Below, in pieces: positions 26,965 to 35,864 of a stretch of 64,000 nt of DNA. Origin of the DNA: an uncultured Arachnia sp. (GTDB lineage Bacteria > Actinomycetota > Actinomycetes > Propionibacteriales > Propionibacteriaceae); contig CANLSH010000003.1 in assembly GCA_947493705.1 (NCBI GenBank), positions 1 to 64,000 of the forward strand, given 5' to 3'. The position numbers and the translations under genes were made by a program. Position 1 is the first letter of the stretch. Every line of letters starts with the position of its first letter. Under the pieces are notes generated by a model. The model was not told the origin of the DNA and ran no database searches. It worked only from the letters and a program-made list of their open reading frames with translations.

Positions 26965-27581
26965 TCCCTCGGCGGAGCCTGTTGGGCGCGCTGCTCGTCA
27001 TACCGCTGGCTGCGTGCGGGAACGACGACCCCGCAGCGGACGTGGACATGGGTGACGATGGCTTCCACGGCACCGGCCTCACCGATGGCTACGAGATGCC
27101 GGATGTGGACCTGACGGATCAGGACGGGAACCCGTGGAACCTTGCCACCACTCCCACCACGAAGGCCTTGGCGCTGTTCTTCGGCTACACGAATTGTCCG
27201 GATGTGTGCCCCGGCATCCTCGCGGACATGGCCACGGCCAGGCGCCGGCTGGAGGGCGGCCTCGGTGACGACGTCACCCTCGTGATGGTCACCACCGACC
27301 CGGCTCGTGACGATCCTGCGGCGCTCAAGGCCTACCTGGAGCGCATTGACGAGTCGTTCATCGGTTTGACCGGGGATTTGGACACCATCTCGAAGATCGC
27401 CTCCTCCATGGGCATCGCCATCGAGGAGGGCAAGAAGCTTCCCTCGGGTGGCTACGAGGTGGATCACGGCTCCCAGATCCTCGGTGTTGGTGCCGACCGT
27501 CGGGTGCAGGTCATCTGGACGCAGGGTTACAGCGTCAAGGACCTCCGCGAGGACTACGCGACGTTGGTATCGCGGCAATAG
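26961..27581 (+). CDS. SCO1/SenC family copper-binding lipoprotein
   Basis: This 206-residue thioredoxin-fold protein likely delivers copper to cytochrome oxidase or controls thiol state at the outer face of the membrane. It starts with GTG, has a short basic signal and lipobox (LAAC), the copper motif TNCPDVCPG (CxxxC) and the third ligand His in VDHGSQIL. It overlaps the trpA stop, so it is the last gene of the trp transcript. The combination looks positional rather than metabolic. Confidence 0.9.
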   Translation: MIPRRSLLGALLVIPLAACGNDDPAADVDMGDDGFHGTGLTDGYEMPDVDLTDQDGNPWNLATTPTTKALALFFGYTNCPDVCPGILADMATARRRLEGGLGDDVTLVMVTTDPARDDPAALKAYLERIDESFIGLTGDLDTISKIASSMGIAIEEGKKLPSGGYEVDHGSQILGVGADRRVQVIWTQGYSVKDLREDYATLVSRQ

Positions 27582-27608
27582 CGGACCCGGCCGCTATCGT
27601 GGGGCCGC

Positions 27609-28604
27609 ATGGCGACAGTGAAGTGGGGAATTATCGGCGTTGGCAAAGTCACTGAGGTCAAGAGCGGGCCGGGCTTCCAACGAGCTGACGAGTCCGAGTT
27701 GGTCGCCGTGATGCGACGCACCGGCTCGAGGGCGGCCGACTACGCAGCCAGGCACGGTGTGCCCAGGTGGTACGACGACGCAGACGAGCTCATCCACGAT
27801 GACGAGGTGGACGCTGTCTACGTCGCCACCCCTCCCGACTCGCACCGCGACTACGCCGTTCGGGTGCTTGAAGCCGGTAAGCCCGTGTATGTGGAGAAGC
27901 CGATGGCCCGGACCGCCGAGGAGTGAGCCCAGATGAACGAGGCCGCCAGCGGCGCGGGCCTACCACTGTTCGTCGCCTACTATCGCCGGGCGATGCCGTG
28001 GTTCGAGACAGTTCGGAGGATGCTCAACGAGGGGGCCGTCGGCGACTTGCGTGCTTTCTCGATCCGCCATCTCCGCCCGGCGGACCAGCACACGGGTGAT
28101 GCGCTGCCATGGCGGCGGCAGCCTGAAGTCTCAGGTGGTGGCCATTTTGTGGATCTGGCCTCTCACACTCTGGACCTGCTCGACCATCTCCTCGGCCCCG
28201 TCGCACATGTCACTGGACGCGCGACGAATCGTATCGGGAGCGGACCAGCAGAGGACACGGTGGTCGCTGCCTTCGAACACGAGTCCGGAACGGTGGGCAG
28301 CGGTGTGTGGTGCTTCTCCGCGGCCGAGAACCTTGACGAGGTCGAGCTCGTGGGTTCGCGCGGAACGCTGAGCTTCTCGATCTTCGACGAGGAGCCGCTC
28401 ACTCTGCGGACCAGCGAGGGGATGCGGAGAATCGATGCGCCGTACCCAGAGACCGTCCAACAACCATTGATCCAAACAGTCGTGGACGAGTTGTTGGGCC
28501 ATGGAAGCTGTCCCAGCACTGGCGTCTCAGCGATGCGGACAGCCCGGGTCATCGACACCATTCTCGCCGATCACAGGGCCAAACACGGAATCAGTTTTGG
28601 GTGA
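27609..28604 (+). pseudogene. Gfo/Idh/MocA oxidoreductase interrupted by an in-frame TGA
   Basis: Two open segments (27609-27926 and 27933-28604) are in the same frame and together encode one 331-codon Gfo/Idh/MocA dehydrogenase: Rossmann start WGIIGVGKVTEVKSGPG, EKPMARTAEE, then after TGA 27924-27926 the frame continues AQMNEAASGAGLPLFVAYYRR and GGGHFVDLASHTLDLLDHLL. A Cys or similar residue is usual at the stop position, so a single base change (TGC or TGT to TGA) is the simplest explanation. An apparent -10 box (TATCGT) lies 8 bases before the ATG. A sequencing error is possible. Confidence 0.85.
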
Positions 28605-28710
28605 GATCCCGCTCCGCGAGAGCGTTTCGACTCTTCTCCCTGACCGAGAGCTGTGACGCTCTGGCACACTGAAACCATAATCGGGCGTCGAGGAGACTGG
28701 AGGCACTCCG

Positions 28711-29394
28711 ATGAGCTTTGAAGGGTTCCCCGTTGCGGCGCTCGACTTCTACGATGACCTGGAGATGGACAACACCAAGTCCTTCTGGGATGCCAACAAA
28801 CACATCTACCGGGAGTCAGTGCGTCAGCCGCTCCTAGCGCTGCTCGACGCCGTCGGCGCTGAGTTTGGTGAAGGCAAAGTCTTTCGTCCCAACCGCGACG
28901 TTCGGTTCAGCAACGACAAGTCTCCCTACAAACTCGCCGGGGCAGCTGCCATCGGCGACAACACCGAATCCAGCGCGATCTACTACGTGCAGATCAGTGC
29001 CGAGGGGCTTTTCGTTGCATCAGGCATCTACATGATGACGCGCGACCAACTACAACGCTTTTACGCGGCTGTGGACGACGAGTCCTCGGGGAAGAAGTTG
29101 ACGAGATTGGTCGCAGAGACCAGAGCAGCCGGGCTGGAGGTCGGCGGCTCGGAACTCAAGACCGCCCCGCGTGGGTACGCCCGGGATCATCCCCGCATCG
29201 AGTTGTTGAGGCACAAGAGCGTGACCGTCTCCCAAGCTTTCGGGCCGAACCAGGAATGGATCAGCACACCCCGGGCGCTGGATGAGATCGTAGGTGTGTG
29301 GCGGGCCGCAGCGCCGATCAACAACTGGCTTTCCAAACATGTTGGGCACCCGGACGAGCGTGAGGTTTTGGTCACGCGCCGACGGAATGGGTAG
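28711..29394 (+). CDS. DUF2461 family protein
   Basis: This 227-residue protein matches DUF2461 (TIGR02453): start FPVAALDFYDDLEMDNTKSF, FRPNRDVRFSNDKSPYKL, and GIYMMTRDQLQRFYAAVDDE. Its function is unknown. The ATG has a GGAGG site and a CATAAT -10 box lies about 30 bases upstream, so it is a monocistronic unit. Confidence 0.88.
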   Translation: MSFEGFPVAALDFYDDLEMDNTKSFWDANKHIYRESVRQPLLALLDAVGAEFGEGKVFRPNRDVRFSNDKSPYKLAGAAAIGDNTESSAIYYVQISAEGLFVASGIYMMTRDQLQRFYAAVDDESSGKKLTRLVAETRAAGLEVGGSELKTAPRGYARDHPRIELLRHKSVTVSQAFGPNQEWISTPRALDEIVGVWRAAAPINNWLSKHVGHPDEREVLVTRRRNG

Positions 29395-29703
29395 CTGAAA
29401 GTGAACGAGGCTGCACAGCCACGGGTCACGTAGGTCGCCCCGTGCTCGATGACCTGCTGAACGACGGGGCCGAACAAGCGCACAGGGTCATCGTGTAGCG
29501 CTCGGCCTGAGCGGAACATCTACTGGCCGTTACTGATCAGTGGATTGCGTGACTTCCCCGAATACGTCTCGTCTCCGAGTGTGACATTCCGGCGTGGTCT
29601 GTTGCGTCGACCCACACTGCCAAGCGTGCGATCCGCACATTGTTTCGGTGTGGTAGCGGTCTGATCTTCTCGAAAGAATAGCGAGTCTGTTCGAAAAACG
29701 TCA
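29395..29703. other. Non-coding stretch, no clear feature
   Basis: About 310 bases between the DUF2461 gene and the DUF222/HNH gene. A minus-strand frame at 29519-29400 has some protein-like composition but no start, domain or continuation that I can support. Nothing else is recognised. Confidence 0.5.
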
Positions 29704-31110
29704 GTGGTGGCTGGAAGAATCAGGGCTATGGAGGAGTCTGGAGATCAGCGTGTGGGGCAGCTGGAAGCTGTCTTGGATATTGCTGCTGCGATGGCCGCGG
29801 CGGCGATCGGGGATACTCCCAAGCTGTTGGATGTCGTGGCCCGGATTGATGGGTTGTGTGACCGGCTGTCGGCAGTACGGATGGAGTTGCTGCATGAGGC
29901 AGAATTGGTGCGCGAGCCCGGGTTGAGTGTGGCGGAACGTCTGCATGCGACGAATCGGGTGTCGCGGTCCTCGTCGCGCCGTGATGTGCGGCTTGCCGGT
30001 GACTTGTCCAATCGGTTCAGCGTTGTTGCGCGGGCGTGGCGGGACGGGACGGTTTCTGAGCAGCAGGCCCGTGGCATAGTGGCGGGGTTGAAGCACCTCC
30101 CGGTGGCGTTGTCGCCGTCGCAGCTGGAGACCTGCCAGCGTGATGTGGTGGCGTTTGCTGACCGGCTGGATCCTGACGAGCTTCGCAAGGTGGCGCAGCG
30201 GATGGCCGAGATTGTTGATCCGGAGCGGGCCGAAGAGCGGGAGGCCGAGCGTCTCGAACGTGATACCCGGATCGCGCATGCCAGGCGGTCGTTGGTGGTG
30301 GTGCCGGATCATCATGGTTCGATGCTGATCCGCGGCCAGGTGCCGATCGCGGATGGAGAGTTGTTCCTGGCGCAGCTGAACGCGCTGATGCCCTCTGCCG
30401 CGTCCTACCAGGCCACAGGTGAGGTGCCGGACAAGGCGGCACGGCGTGCGGATGCGTTGGTGCGCCTGTGCAACATGATGGCCCACTGCGGAGGACTCCC
30501 GGATGTGGGTGGCGACCGGCCGCAGGTGCTACTCAACCTGGATCTGGAGGCGCTGGTCAACGGACTCGGCGCCGGCACCGTGCTGGCCAGTGGTGAGTCG
30601 ATCTCTGCGGGGGAGGCACGGCGTCTCTCGTGTGACGCACACCTCACACCCGCAGTTTTGGGCGGTGCTTCGGAGGTGCTGGATGTTGGACGGGCGCACC
30701 GGTTCTTCACCAAGCCGATTCGGGCCGCGTTGCTGTTGCGCGACCAGGGGTGCGTTTTCCCGGGCTGTGATGCCCCTCCCGCGGCGTGTGAGGCCCACCA
30801 CATCAAGCCGTGGTGGGCCGGCGGCGACACCTCCATCGCCAACGGGATCTTGGTGTGTCCCTACCATCACCGTTTGGTGGAGCCAGACCCCTCGAGATCC
30901 GCGGCTGTGCAGTGGCAGATCCTGATCGACCCGGCAACCGGGTTGCCGTGGTTCATTCCGCCTCGCCACATCGACCCTGAGCGGGTACCGCGAATGCATC
31001 ATCGGTTCCTACTCCAGGGCATCAGTCCGCCCACACCCGACGCGGATGCGCAATTGGAGAAGTGCGCCACACCCGCCGACCTGATCCCATCGCCAGCCTG
31101 GCAGAGCTGA
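29704..31110 (+). CDS. DUF222 domain protein with an intact HNH endonuclease motif
   Basis: This 468-residue member of the DUF222/13E12 family has an N-terminal helical DUF222 region (about residues 20-330) and a C-terminal HNH nuclease domain: CVFPGCDAPPAACEAHHIKP, then NGILVCPYHHRLVE, with Cys pairs, HH, Asn and His all present. Such genes occur in several copies in actinomycete genomes and are tied to mobile DNA. The frame opens at GTG 29704; ATG 29728 is a plausible alternative start. It shares family membership but little obvious sequence with the product at 15.4 kb. Confidence 0.85.
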   Translation: MVAGRIRAMEESGDQRVGQLEAVLDIAAAMAAAAIGDTPKLLDVVARIDGLCDRLSAVRMELLHEAELVREPGLSVAERLHATNRVSRSSSRRDVRLAGDLSNRFSVVARAWRDGTVSEQQARGIVAGLKHLPVALSPSQLETCQRDVVAFADRLDPDELRKVAQRMAEIVDPERAEEREAERLERDTRIAHARRSLVVVPDHHGSMLIRGQVPIADGELFLAQLNALMPSAASYQATGEVPDKAARRADALVRLCNMMAHCGGLPDVGGDRPQVLLNLDLEALVNGLGAGTVLASGESISAGEARRLSCDAHLTPAVLGGASEVLDVGRAHRFFTKPIRAALLLRDQGCVFPGCDAPPAACEAHHIKPWWAGGDTSIANGILVCPYHHRLVEPDPSRSAAVQWQILIDPATGLPWFIPPRHIDPERVPRMHHRFLLQGISPPTPDADAQLEKCATPADLIPSPAWQS

Positions 31111-31134
31111 AAGACAAGGCTTGTAGCCGCGAAA

Positions 31135-31992
31135 TCAGCATCGTTGCGAACGATGCACGTTGGCGAATCTGCCGGGCGTTGTCCCCGTGACGCCGGAGAA
31201 GTCGCGGATGAAATGCGCCTCGTCGGCGTACCCGAGCTCGGCCGCCACCTCGGCCAGCGTTGTCGAGCGCTCCCGCAACCTTCCGACGGCGTCGTGTAAC
31301 CGCCGGCGTTGGATCAGCCACTTGGGTGTGAGTCCCAGCCGACGGTGCACAAGCCTTTGCAGCGAACGCTCGGTCATGCTGAATACGTCGCAGACCTGCG
31401 ACACGCGCGTCACCTCTGCTGTGTTCTCAACGAACGAGACAATCTTGTTCACCACCAGGCCTTCTTCGTCCACGGGTGTGAACTGTCGCAGTGCGCGGAC
31501 GTACGCCGCCATCGCCCCTTTGTGCGAGTCCGGAGCTCGAGGATCCTGGGCCATCGCTGAGCGAATGTCGTGCACCAGAGCACGAGCGTCGTCGCCGAGT
31601 ACGTGGGCAAGGTCAACGTGGCGGTCAGTGAACTCATCGACGGATCGCCCCGTCAGCAGGTACCCTGCGGCCGGCTCGAACATGACGCCGACGGCCCAGC
31701 CCCCTCCGGCGAGGGTCGTCGTCGACAACCCGGCTGTCACACCGTAGAAGCGCGCGTACTCCGGCGTCACGACGAGTAGGCACACCGGGTACTGGAGGAC
31801 CTTCTGCGGTGCCGACTGCCCTGTGGGCAGTGACCAGACCGGAATCCAGAACCGCCGCACAAGGCCGGAGAGCTCATCGGGCCCGGCGTAGCGAAACATC
31901 TCGTGCGACGTGTCCGATGGTTCCTTCAAGTGGGCACGCTCGATGTCATCCACAGCTGTCGCCGGAGCTTCGCGTCGCATGTCGGGTTTCAT
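31135..31992 (-). CDS. AraC family transcriptional regulator
   Basis: This 285-residue regulator has an N-terminal sensing domain and a C-terminal pair of helix-turn-helices: SQVCDVFSMTERSLQRLVHRR and TTLAEVAAELGYADEAHFIRDF followed by GTTPGRF, the AraC signature. I chose ATG 31992 (MKPDMRREAP); the longer frame to 32349 is antisense to the next gene. It is divergent from the TIGR03086 gene, which it may control. The effector is unknown. Confidence 0.9.
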   Translation of the reverse strand: MKPDMRREAPATAVDDIERAHLKEPSDTSHEMFRYAGPDELSGLVRRFWIPVWSLPTGQSAPQKVLQYPVCLLVVTPEYARFYGVTAGLSTTTLAGGGWAVGVMFEPAAGYLLTGRSVDEFTDRHVDLAHVLGDDARALVHDIRSAMAQDPRAPDSHKGAMAAYVRALRQFTPVDEEGLVVNKIVSFVENTAEVTRVSQVCDVFSMTERSLQRLVHRRLGLTPKWLIQRRRLHDAVGRLRERSTTLAEVAAELGYADEAHFIRDFSGVTGTTPGRFANVHRSQRC

Positions 31993-32016
31993 CAATTGAC
32001 ATCCTGCCGCACCACG

Positions 32017-32022
32017 TAGCGT
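32017..32022 (+). promoter_or_regulatory. -10 box of a leaderless promoter
   Basis: TAGCGT with seven bases to the ATG at 32030. Confidence 0.45.
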
Positions 32023-32029
32023 CTCCGGC

Positions 32030-32578
32030 ATGAATACAACACTGAGCGGGTTCAACGAAGCCCGGCAACCGCTTGAGGAAGTCCTCGACGCAGTCCCAGC
32101 CGATCGTTGGTCGGCGCCTTCACCCTGTGAAAGGTGGACGGTAGGCGACATCGTCGGCCACATCATTGGCACCCAGCGCGACTTCTTCACCGAGCGAGGT
32201 CTCGACGTGGACAGTGACTCCGACACTCCCGCTGACCCGGCAGCATCGTGGCGCGCCCATGCGGACCGGATTGCTGACCTTGTCGGGCAAGATGCTGTCG
32301 TCACCACCGGCTTCGAGGGATTCTTCGGTCCGACGACAGTGGGGGACACCTTCGAGACGTTCTACATCTGGGACATGCTCGTGCACCGCTGGGACATCGC
32401 CACCGCCGCAGCAGTCGATGCCAACCTCACCGACGGGGAACTCGACGTCATCGAGTCAGGGGCGGACGCCTTCGGTGAGGGCCTCTACATGGAGGGCATC
32501 TGCAAGCCGGGCGTCGAGATTGACCAGGACGCCGACCGGTTGACCAAGGTGCTGGCGAAGCTGGGCCGCCGTACCTGA
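32030..32578 (+). CDS. TIGR03086 family metal-binding protein (DinB/MDMPI fold)
   Basis: This 182-residue protein belongs to the mycothiol-dependent maleylpyruvate isomerase-like superfamily. Marks are WSAPSPCERWTVGDIVGHIIG near the N terminus and the metal-site motif TFETFYIWDMLVHRWDIATA. The exact reaction is unknown; relatives act in mycothiol-linked detoxification. It is divergent from an AraC regulator. Confidence 0.85.
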   Translation: MNTTLSGFNEARQPLEEVLDAVPADRWSAPSPCERWTVGDIVGHIIGTQRDFFTERGLDVDSDSDTPADPAASWRAHADRIADLVGQDAVVTTGFEGFFGPTTVGDTFETFYIWDMLVHRWDIATAAAVDANLTDGELDVIESGADAFGEGLYMEGICKPGVEIDQDADRLTKVLAKLGRRT

Positions 32579-32607
32579 TCGCGTTCACCGTTCGGTTTCG
32601 ACTCCAG

Positions 32608-32640
32608 GACCAACCATTTCCGAACGGTTAACGCGACCAA
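32608..32640. repeat. Palindromic intergenic repeat, copy 1
   Basis: Core AACCATTTCCGAACGGTT is an imperfect palindrome within GACCAACC...TTAACGCGACCAA. It lies between two convergent genes. Confidence 0.75.
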
Positions 32641-32653
32641 AGGCCGACGCCGG

Positions 32654-32680
32654 GACCAACCATTTCCGAACGGTTAACGT
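32654..32680. repeat. Palindromic intergenic repeat, copy 2
   Basis: Identical 18-bp core to copy 1, in the same orientation, 46 bases downstream. Both may help end transcription from the convergent genes. Confidence 0.75.
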
Positions 32681-32682
32681 GA

Positions 32683-33093
32683 TCAGGGGCCGACGCCAGC
32701 CATGATCAGGGCGATCCCCGCCGCCAGCAGTCCGACGACGAGCGACACCGCTCCGATCCAGATCAGCACTCGCAGGCCGTTGGGTCGCTCAGGCTCCTTG
32801 CCGATGACGGACAGAAAGAATCCTGCTGGCATCAGAATCGCGGCGAACAGTATGCCGTCGGAGAGGGCGCGCGCCCACCCGGGAACTCGCGGTTCGAGCA
32901 GGAGAAGCCGTACTACCAGCCCCAAAATGATGAGCACTCCTGCATGCGCATGACCGGCACGAAAGAAGGAGCGCTGCAGTTCATTGACCGGTTGACCGCC
33001 GGTGGTGACGCGCACCAGGAAAGTGCCACCCCATGCGACGGCAATGACGGTGAGCAGGATGACACCACTGGAGACGAGCGACGAGGAACTCAC
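32683..33093 (-). CDS. Small membrane protein of unknown function
   Basis: This 136-residue protein has four predicted membrane spans (VILLTVIAVAWGGTFLV, AGVLIILGLVVRLLLL, GILFAAILMPAGFFLSVI, IGAVSLVVGLLAAGIALIM). A conserved-looking RAGHAHAG motif precedes the second span and its two His residues could bind a metal. I do not recognise the family. The GTG at 33093 overlaps the stop of the upstream alpha/beta hydrolase gene (GTGA). Confidence 0.75.
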   Translation of the reverse strand: MSSSSLVSSGVILLTVIAVAWGGTFLVRVTTGGQPVNELQRSFFRAGHAHAGVLIILGLVVRLLLLEPRVPGWARALSDGILFAAILMPAGFFLSVIGKEPERPNGLRVLIWIGAVSLVVGLLAAGIALIMAGVGP

Positions 33094-34166
33094 GGTTGAC
33101 GAACCTTTCGGTTGATTCGGGTAAGCAGGAAAAGCGTGGTTGCGCTGACCGCAAGGGCCATGTGCACACGGGCATCCAAATACCACCGGGCAGCTGGCGG
33201 TTGAGGAGCGGCGTAGCGGTCCGAGGGTTGGACGCCGCAGGTGACGTCCTGCGCGGATGCCGGGAGCTCGTGTAGCCAACGGGAGGTGTGCGGGACCCAC
33301 GTCGACGAGGCGGGGGTGTGCCCCGACTCTGGAATCAGCATCGTTGTGACGGGTTCGTCAACCAGTGCGGTGAGCCGAGAGTGCGCCGAAGCGACGGGTG
33401 CCACGGAGTCCTCTGCACCCCACACCGCGAACACCGGAACGTTCAGACTCGCCAGTGCATCGTCGGAATCCTCATCGGCGTAGTTGAGGAATGGTCGCCC
33501 AGCAGCCACCGCAGTTGCCGCCACCCGTCGAATTGGATTCGGCAGTTCGGCGACGGCGCGGTCAATCATCCAGGATGCTTGCGCCAACGGTGACACGATG
33601 GGCGCCGAGACCAGAACGACGCCCGAGAACAGCTCAGGCTTCGCTGCCGCGGCGCGCGGTGCGATCCAGCCTCCCTCACTCACCCCGACGATGGCGAGTC
33701 GTGCTCCGCTGGTCGCCTCGTGCTGGGCGAGGAAATCGCCGACACCCACCGCGTCGTCGGCGAGGGCGTCGAAGTCTCGGTGTACGAACGAGTAGCCCTT
33801 CTCCCGCTTGTCCACCACAATCGCCGCGATCCCATTGCTCGCAAAGGACTCGCCCAGTGGCAGTGCGTCGGCCCTCGTTGTTTGACCCGATCCGGACACG
33901 ACGACGACGGCCGCCTCCGGGGTGCTCCCTTTGGGCAGCACCAGCCAGCCCTGCGCCGCGGAGCCGTCACGGCGCGGCACGGAAACTCCGTGGCGCTCAA
34001 AGACGATGTCGGGTTCCGCATCCGTTGGCGCCGTCGGGGTGATCGCAATGGGCTCAAGGATTCTCGGCGGCTCCCACGACATCGAGCACGCGGCCAGTGC
34101 CACCATGCTGATGCTCGTGCAGATGAACACAGCTCCACCGCGCACGGCTTGGCCCATGACGCTCAC
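33090..34166 (-). CDS. Alpha/beta hydrolase lipoprotein with a C-terminal membrane span
   Basis: This 358-residue exported hydrolase has a hydrophobic N terminus with a lipobox-like MVALAAC, the oxyanion region VVVSGSGQT, the nucleophile elbow GVSEGG (Ser), a downstream Asp region (VWGAEDSVAP) and a catalytic His candidate in ESGHTP. A C-terminal span (HMALAVSATTLFLLT) is followed by basic residues. I chose GTG 34166 because it overlaps the preceding stop (GTGA); ATG 34157 is possible. The substrate is unknown. Confidence 0.82.
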   Translation of the reverse strand: MSVMGQAVRGGAVFICTSISMVALAACSMSWEPPRILEPIAITPTAPTDAEPDIVFERHGVSVPRRDGSAAQGWLVLPKGSTPEAAVVVVSGSGQTTRADALPLGESFASNGIAAIVVDKREKGYSFVHRDFDALADDAVGVGDFLAQHEATSGARLAIVGVSEGGWIAPRAAAAKPELFSGVVLVSAPIVSPLAQASWMIDRAVAELPNPIRRVAATAVAAGRPFLNYADEDSDDALASLNVPVFAVWGAEDSVAPVASAHSRLTALVDEPVTTMLIPESGHTPASSTWVPHTSRWLHELPASAQDVTCGVQPSDRYAAPQPPAARWYLDARVHMALAVSATTLFLLTRINRKVRQP

Positions 34167-34684
34167 GATTGTCTTCGTTCGGAGCCGCAGGAAGCTGGGA
34201 GAGTGCGGTGGCCTTCTTCCCGAGGTGGCGATCGGTAAGCTCCCCAGCGTTTCGCGAGTAGCACCAGGGCCCACGGTCCGATGACCCAGCCCGGCCAGAA
34301 GTAGAGGGGTGCCCCCTGGATCACTGATGTGGCGAGCCAGATCACCAGGCAGGTGATCCCAGTCCGCAACCACGGTATCCAGTGCTGATCCGCTGGATCC
34401 GCGGCGGGATGAGGACGTACTCCAGGGGCGACGATCGGCGCCTGTGGTGTGGGCCGCGGCAGATCGGCCATCGCGCGATCGATCTCTTGCTCGCTTCGTT
34501 CTGTGAGCACCATGGTCAGGCGGGAGTCGAACTGCTCCTTGGTGAGACGGCCACAAGCGAAGGATTCCGCCAGAATCACCGCACACTGATCGCGCATGTC
34601 GTTCAACTGCTCGGCCGTCATCGGCGCAGGATTGTCCGACGCGTGCCTGGCGTCGAACGGAACACGAATTCCGGTGTCATGCAT
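34163..34684 (-). CDS. DUF1707 domain membrane protein
   Basis: This 173-residue protein has an N-terminal DUF1707-type helix-turn region (QCAVILAESFACGRLTKEQF, SRLTMVLTERSEQEIDRAMA) followed by a Pro-rich linker and membrane spans (GITCLVIWLATSVIQG, WVIGPWALVLLAK). The role is unknown; such proteins are abundant in actinomycetes. It leads a three-gene unit with the hydrolase and the small membrane protein. A start at 34740 would add 19 residues. It is divergent from the LysR gene. Confidence 0.75.
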   Translation of the reverse strand: MHDTGIRVPFDARHASDNPAPMTAEQLNDMRDQCAVILAESFACGRLTKEQFDSRLTMVLTERSEQEIDRAMADLPRPTPQAPIVAPGVRPHPAADPADQHWIPWLRTGITCLVIWLATSVIQGAPLYFWPGWVIGPWALVLLAKRWGAYRSPPREEGHRTLPASCGSERRQS

Positions 34685-34771
34685 ACATCCATTCAAAGTC
34701 GCCCGGCGCTGGACGTCCAACAGCGATCGAGTGCCCATTGACAACCGACGGTTGTGGAGAAGGATGGGTCC

Positions 34772-35713
34772 ATGGATCTGGACAGTGGACTGCTTCGCGC
34801 CTTCGTTGCGGTGGCCGATGAGCTCCATTTCGGTCGTGCCGCCGAGCAGTTGTTCATCAGCCAGCAGGGTTTGTCCAAACGCGTCTCGCGGCTCGAATCT
34901 CTCCTGGGATCGCGACTCCTCATCAGAGACACACGCGGGGTTGCCCTCACTGGCGCAGGTGAGCGGCTCCTCCCTTGCGCCCGCCAGGCCGTGGATGCCA
35001 TGGACGCGGCGGTGGCATCTGTCACTCACGTAGACGGACTGAGCGTCGATGTTCTGGACGAGCATCTCTCCATGCTGCCGAGGCTTCGGGCTCTGGCCGC
35101 AGCCCGCCCCGATCTGCAGCTGTCCGCGACGATGCGGCACGGCGACGACGCACTGGAGGTGCTGCGACGCGGCGACGCCGATGTCGCTCTGGGGCGCCCC
35201 GGTCAGCTCCCAACCCCCTGGCCCTCCGACATCCGGGGACGTCCCGTATTCATGGAACCCATTCAGCTCCTGGCTCCCGCAGGCCACCGGTCCGCCCAGG
35301 AAAGCGTCACCATGGCTCAACTTGTCGGAGAACCGCTGTGGTTCCCGTCGAGGACAGCGCCTGCCGAATGGACCGACCTTCTCGATGAACTCGTGGCTAC
35401 GTTTGGTCTCACCGTGGATCAGTCGGAGGCGACGTTTGGTTACGACCACTGGCTGGAGCGGGTCGCCCTGGGCTCAGCGCCCGCCACGCTCGTGGGGGCG
35501 GCCATGGCCCTGCCTCCATCCGTGCCGCTCGCTCGGGTGCGAATCACCGATCCGATACCCGTGTTTCCGTGGTGGGCAATGTGGCGCGGCCGTCGATCGA
35601 CAGCCGGTGTCGACGATGTGGTGTCAGCTCTTTCGGGCGACGCCCCCGTGGGAGCCGTCTGGATGCCGGAGCGGGATCTCGCCCACATGACCGAGCACGA
35701 CCGGACCAGCTGA
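34772..35713 (+). CDS. LysR family transcriptional regulator
   Basis: This 313-residue regulator has an N-terminal winged helix-turn-helix (LLRAFVAVADELHFGRAAEQ, SQQGLSKRVSRLES) and a LysR substrate-binding domain. The ATG at 34772 follows a GGAGAAGG site and gives the standard MDLDSGLLRAF start. It is divergent from the DUF1707 gene and lies 150 bases upstream of gltB; either could be a target, but nothing in the sequence settles this. Confidence 0.9.
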   Translation: MDLDSGLLRAFVAVADELHFGRAAEQLFISQQGLSKRVSRLESLLGSRLLIRDTRGVALTGAGERLLPCARQAVDAMDAAVASVTHVDGLSVDVLDEHLSMLPRLRALAAARPDLQLSATMRHGDDALEVLRRGDADVALGRPGQLPTPWPSDIRGRPVFMEPIQLLAPAGHRSAQESVTMAQLVGEPLWFPSRTAPAEWTDLLDELVATFGLTVDQSEATFGYDHWLERVALGSAPATLVGAAMALPPSVPLARVRITDPIPVFPWWAMWRGRRSTAGVDDVVSALSGDAPVGAVWMPERDLAHMTEHDRTS

Positions 35714-35864
35714 CGTCTCCGCCCGTTCCGGCTGCGCAACAGTTCTGCGACGCGGAAGTTACGATCATGAAACAGCGCTGAAATCGGTGATTTCGGCAGC
35801 ATTCCGGTGCTTATTCTCTGTGTGCGGGCATCCACTGTGGTGCCCCGCGCACTGAGGAGGCACT

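Noticed and set aside
27920-27990. Selenocysteine codon at the TGA of the Gfo/Idh gene
   Set aside because: The family does not use selenocysteine at this position and no clear stem-loop of the right size follows the TGA.
32585-32640. tRNA-like TTCGACTCC element
   Set aside because: No acceptor stem or cloverleaf can be formed around it; the sequence belongs to the palindromic repeat region.
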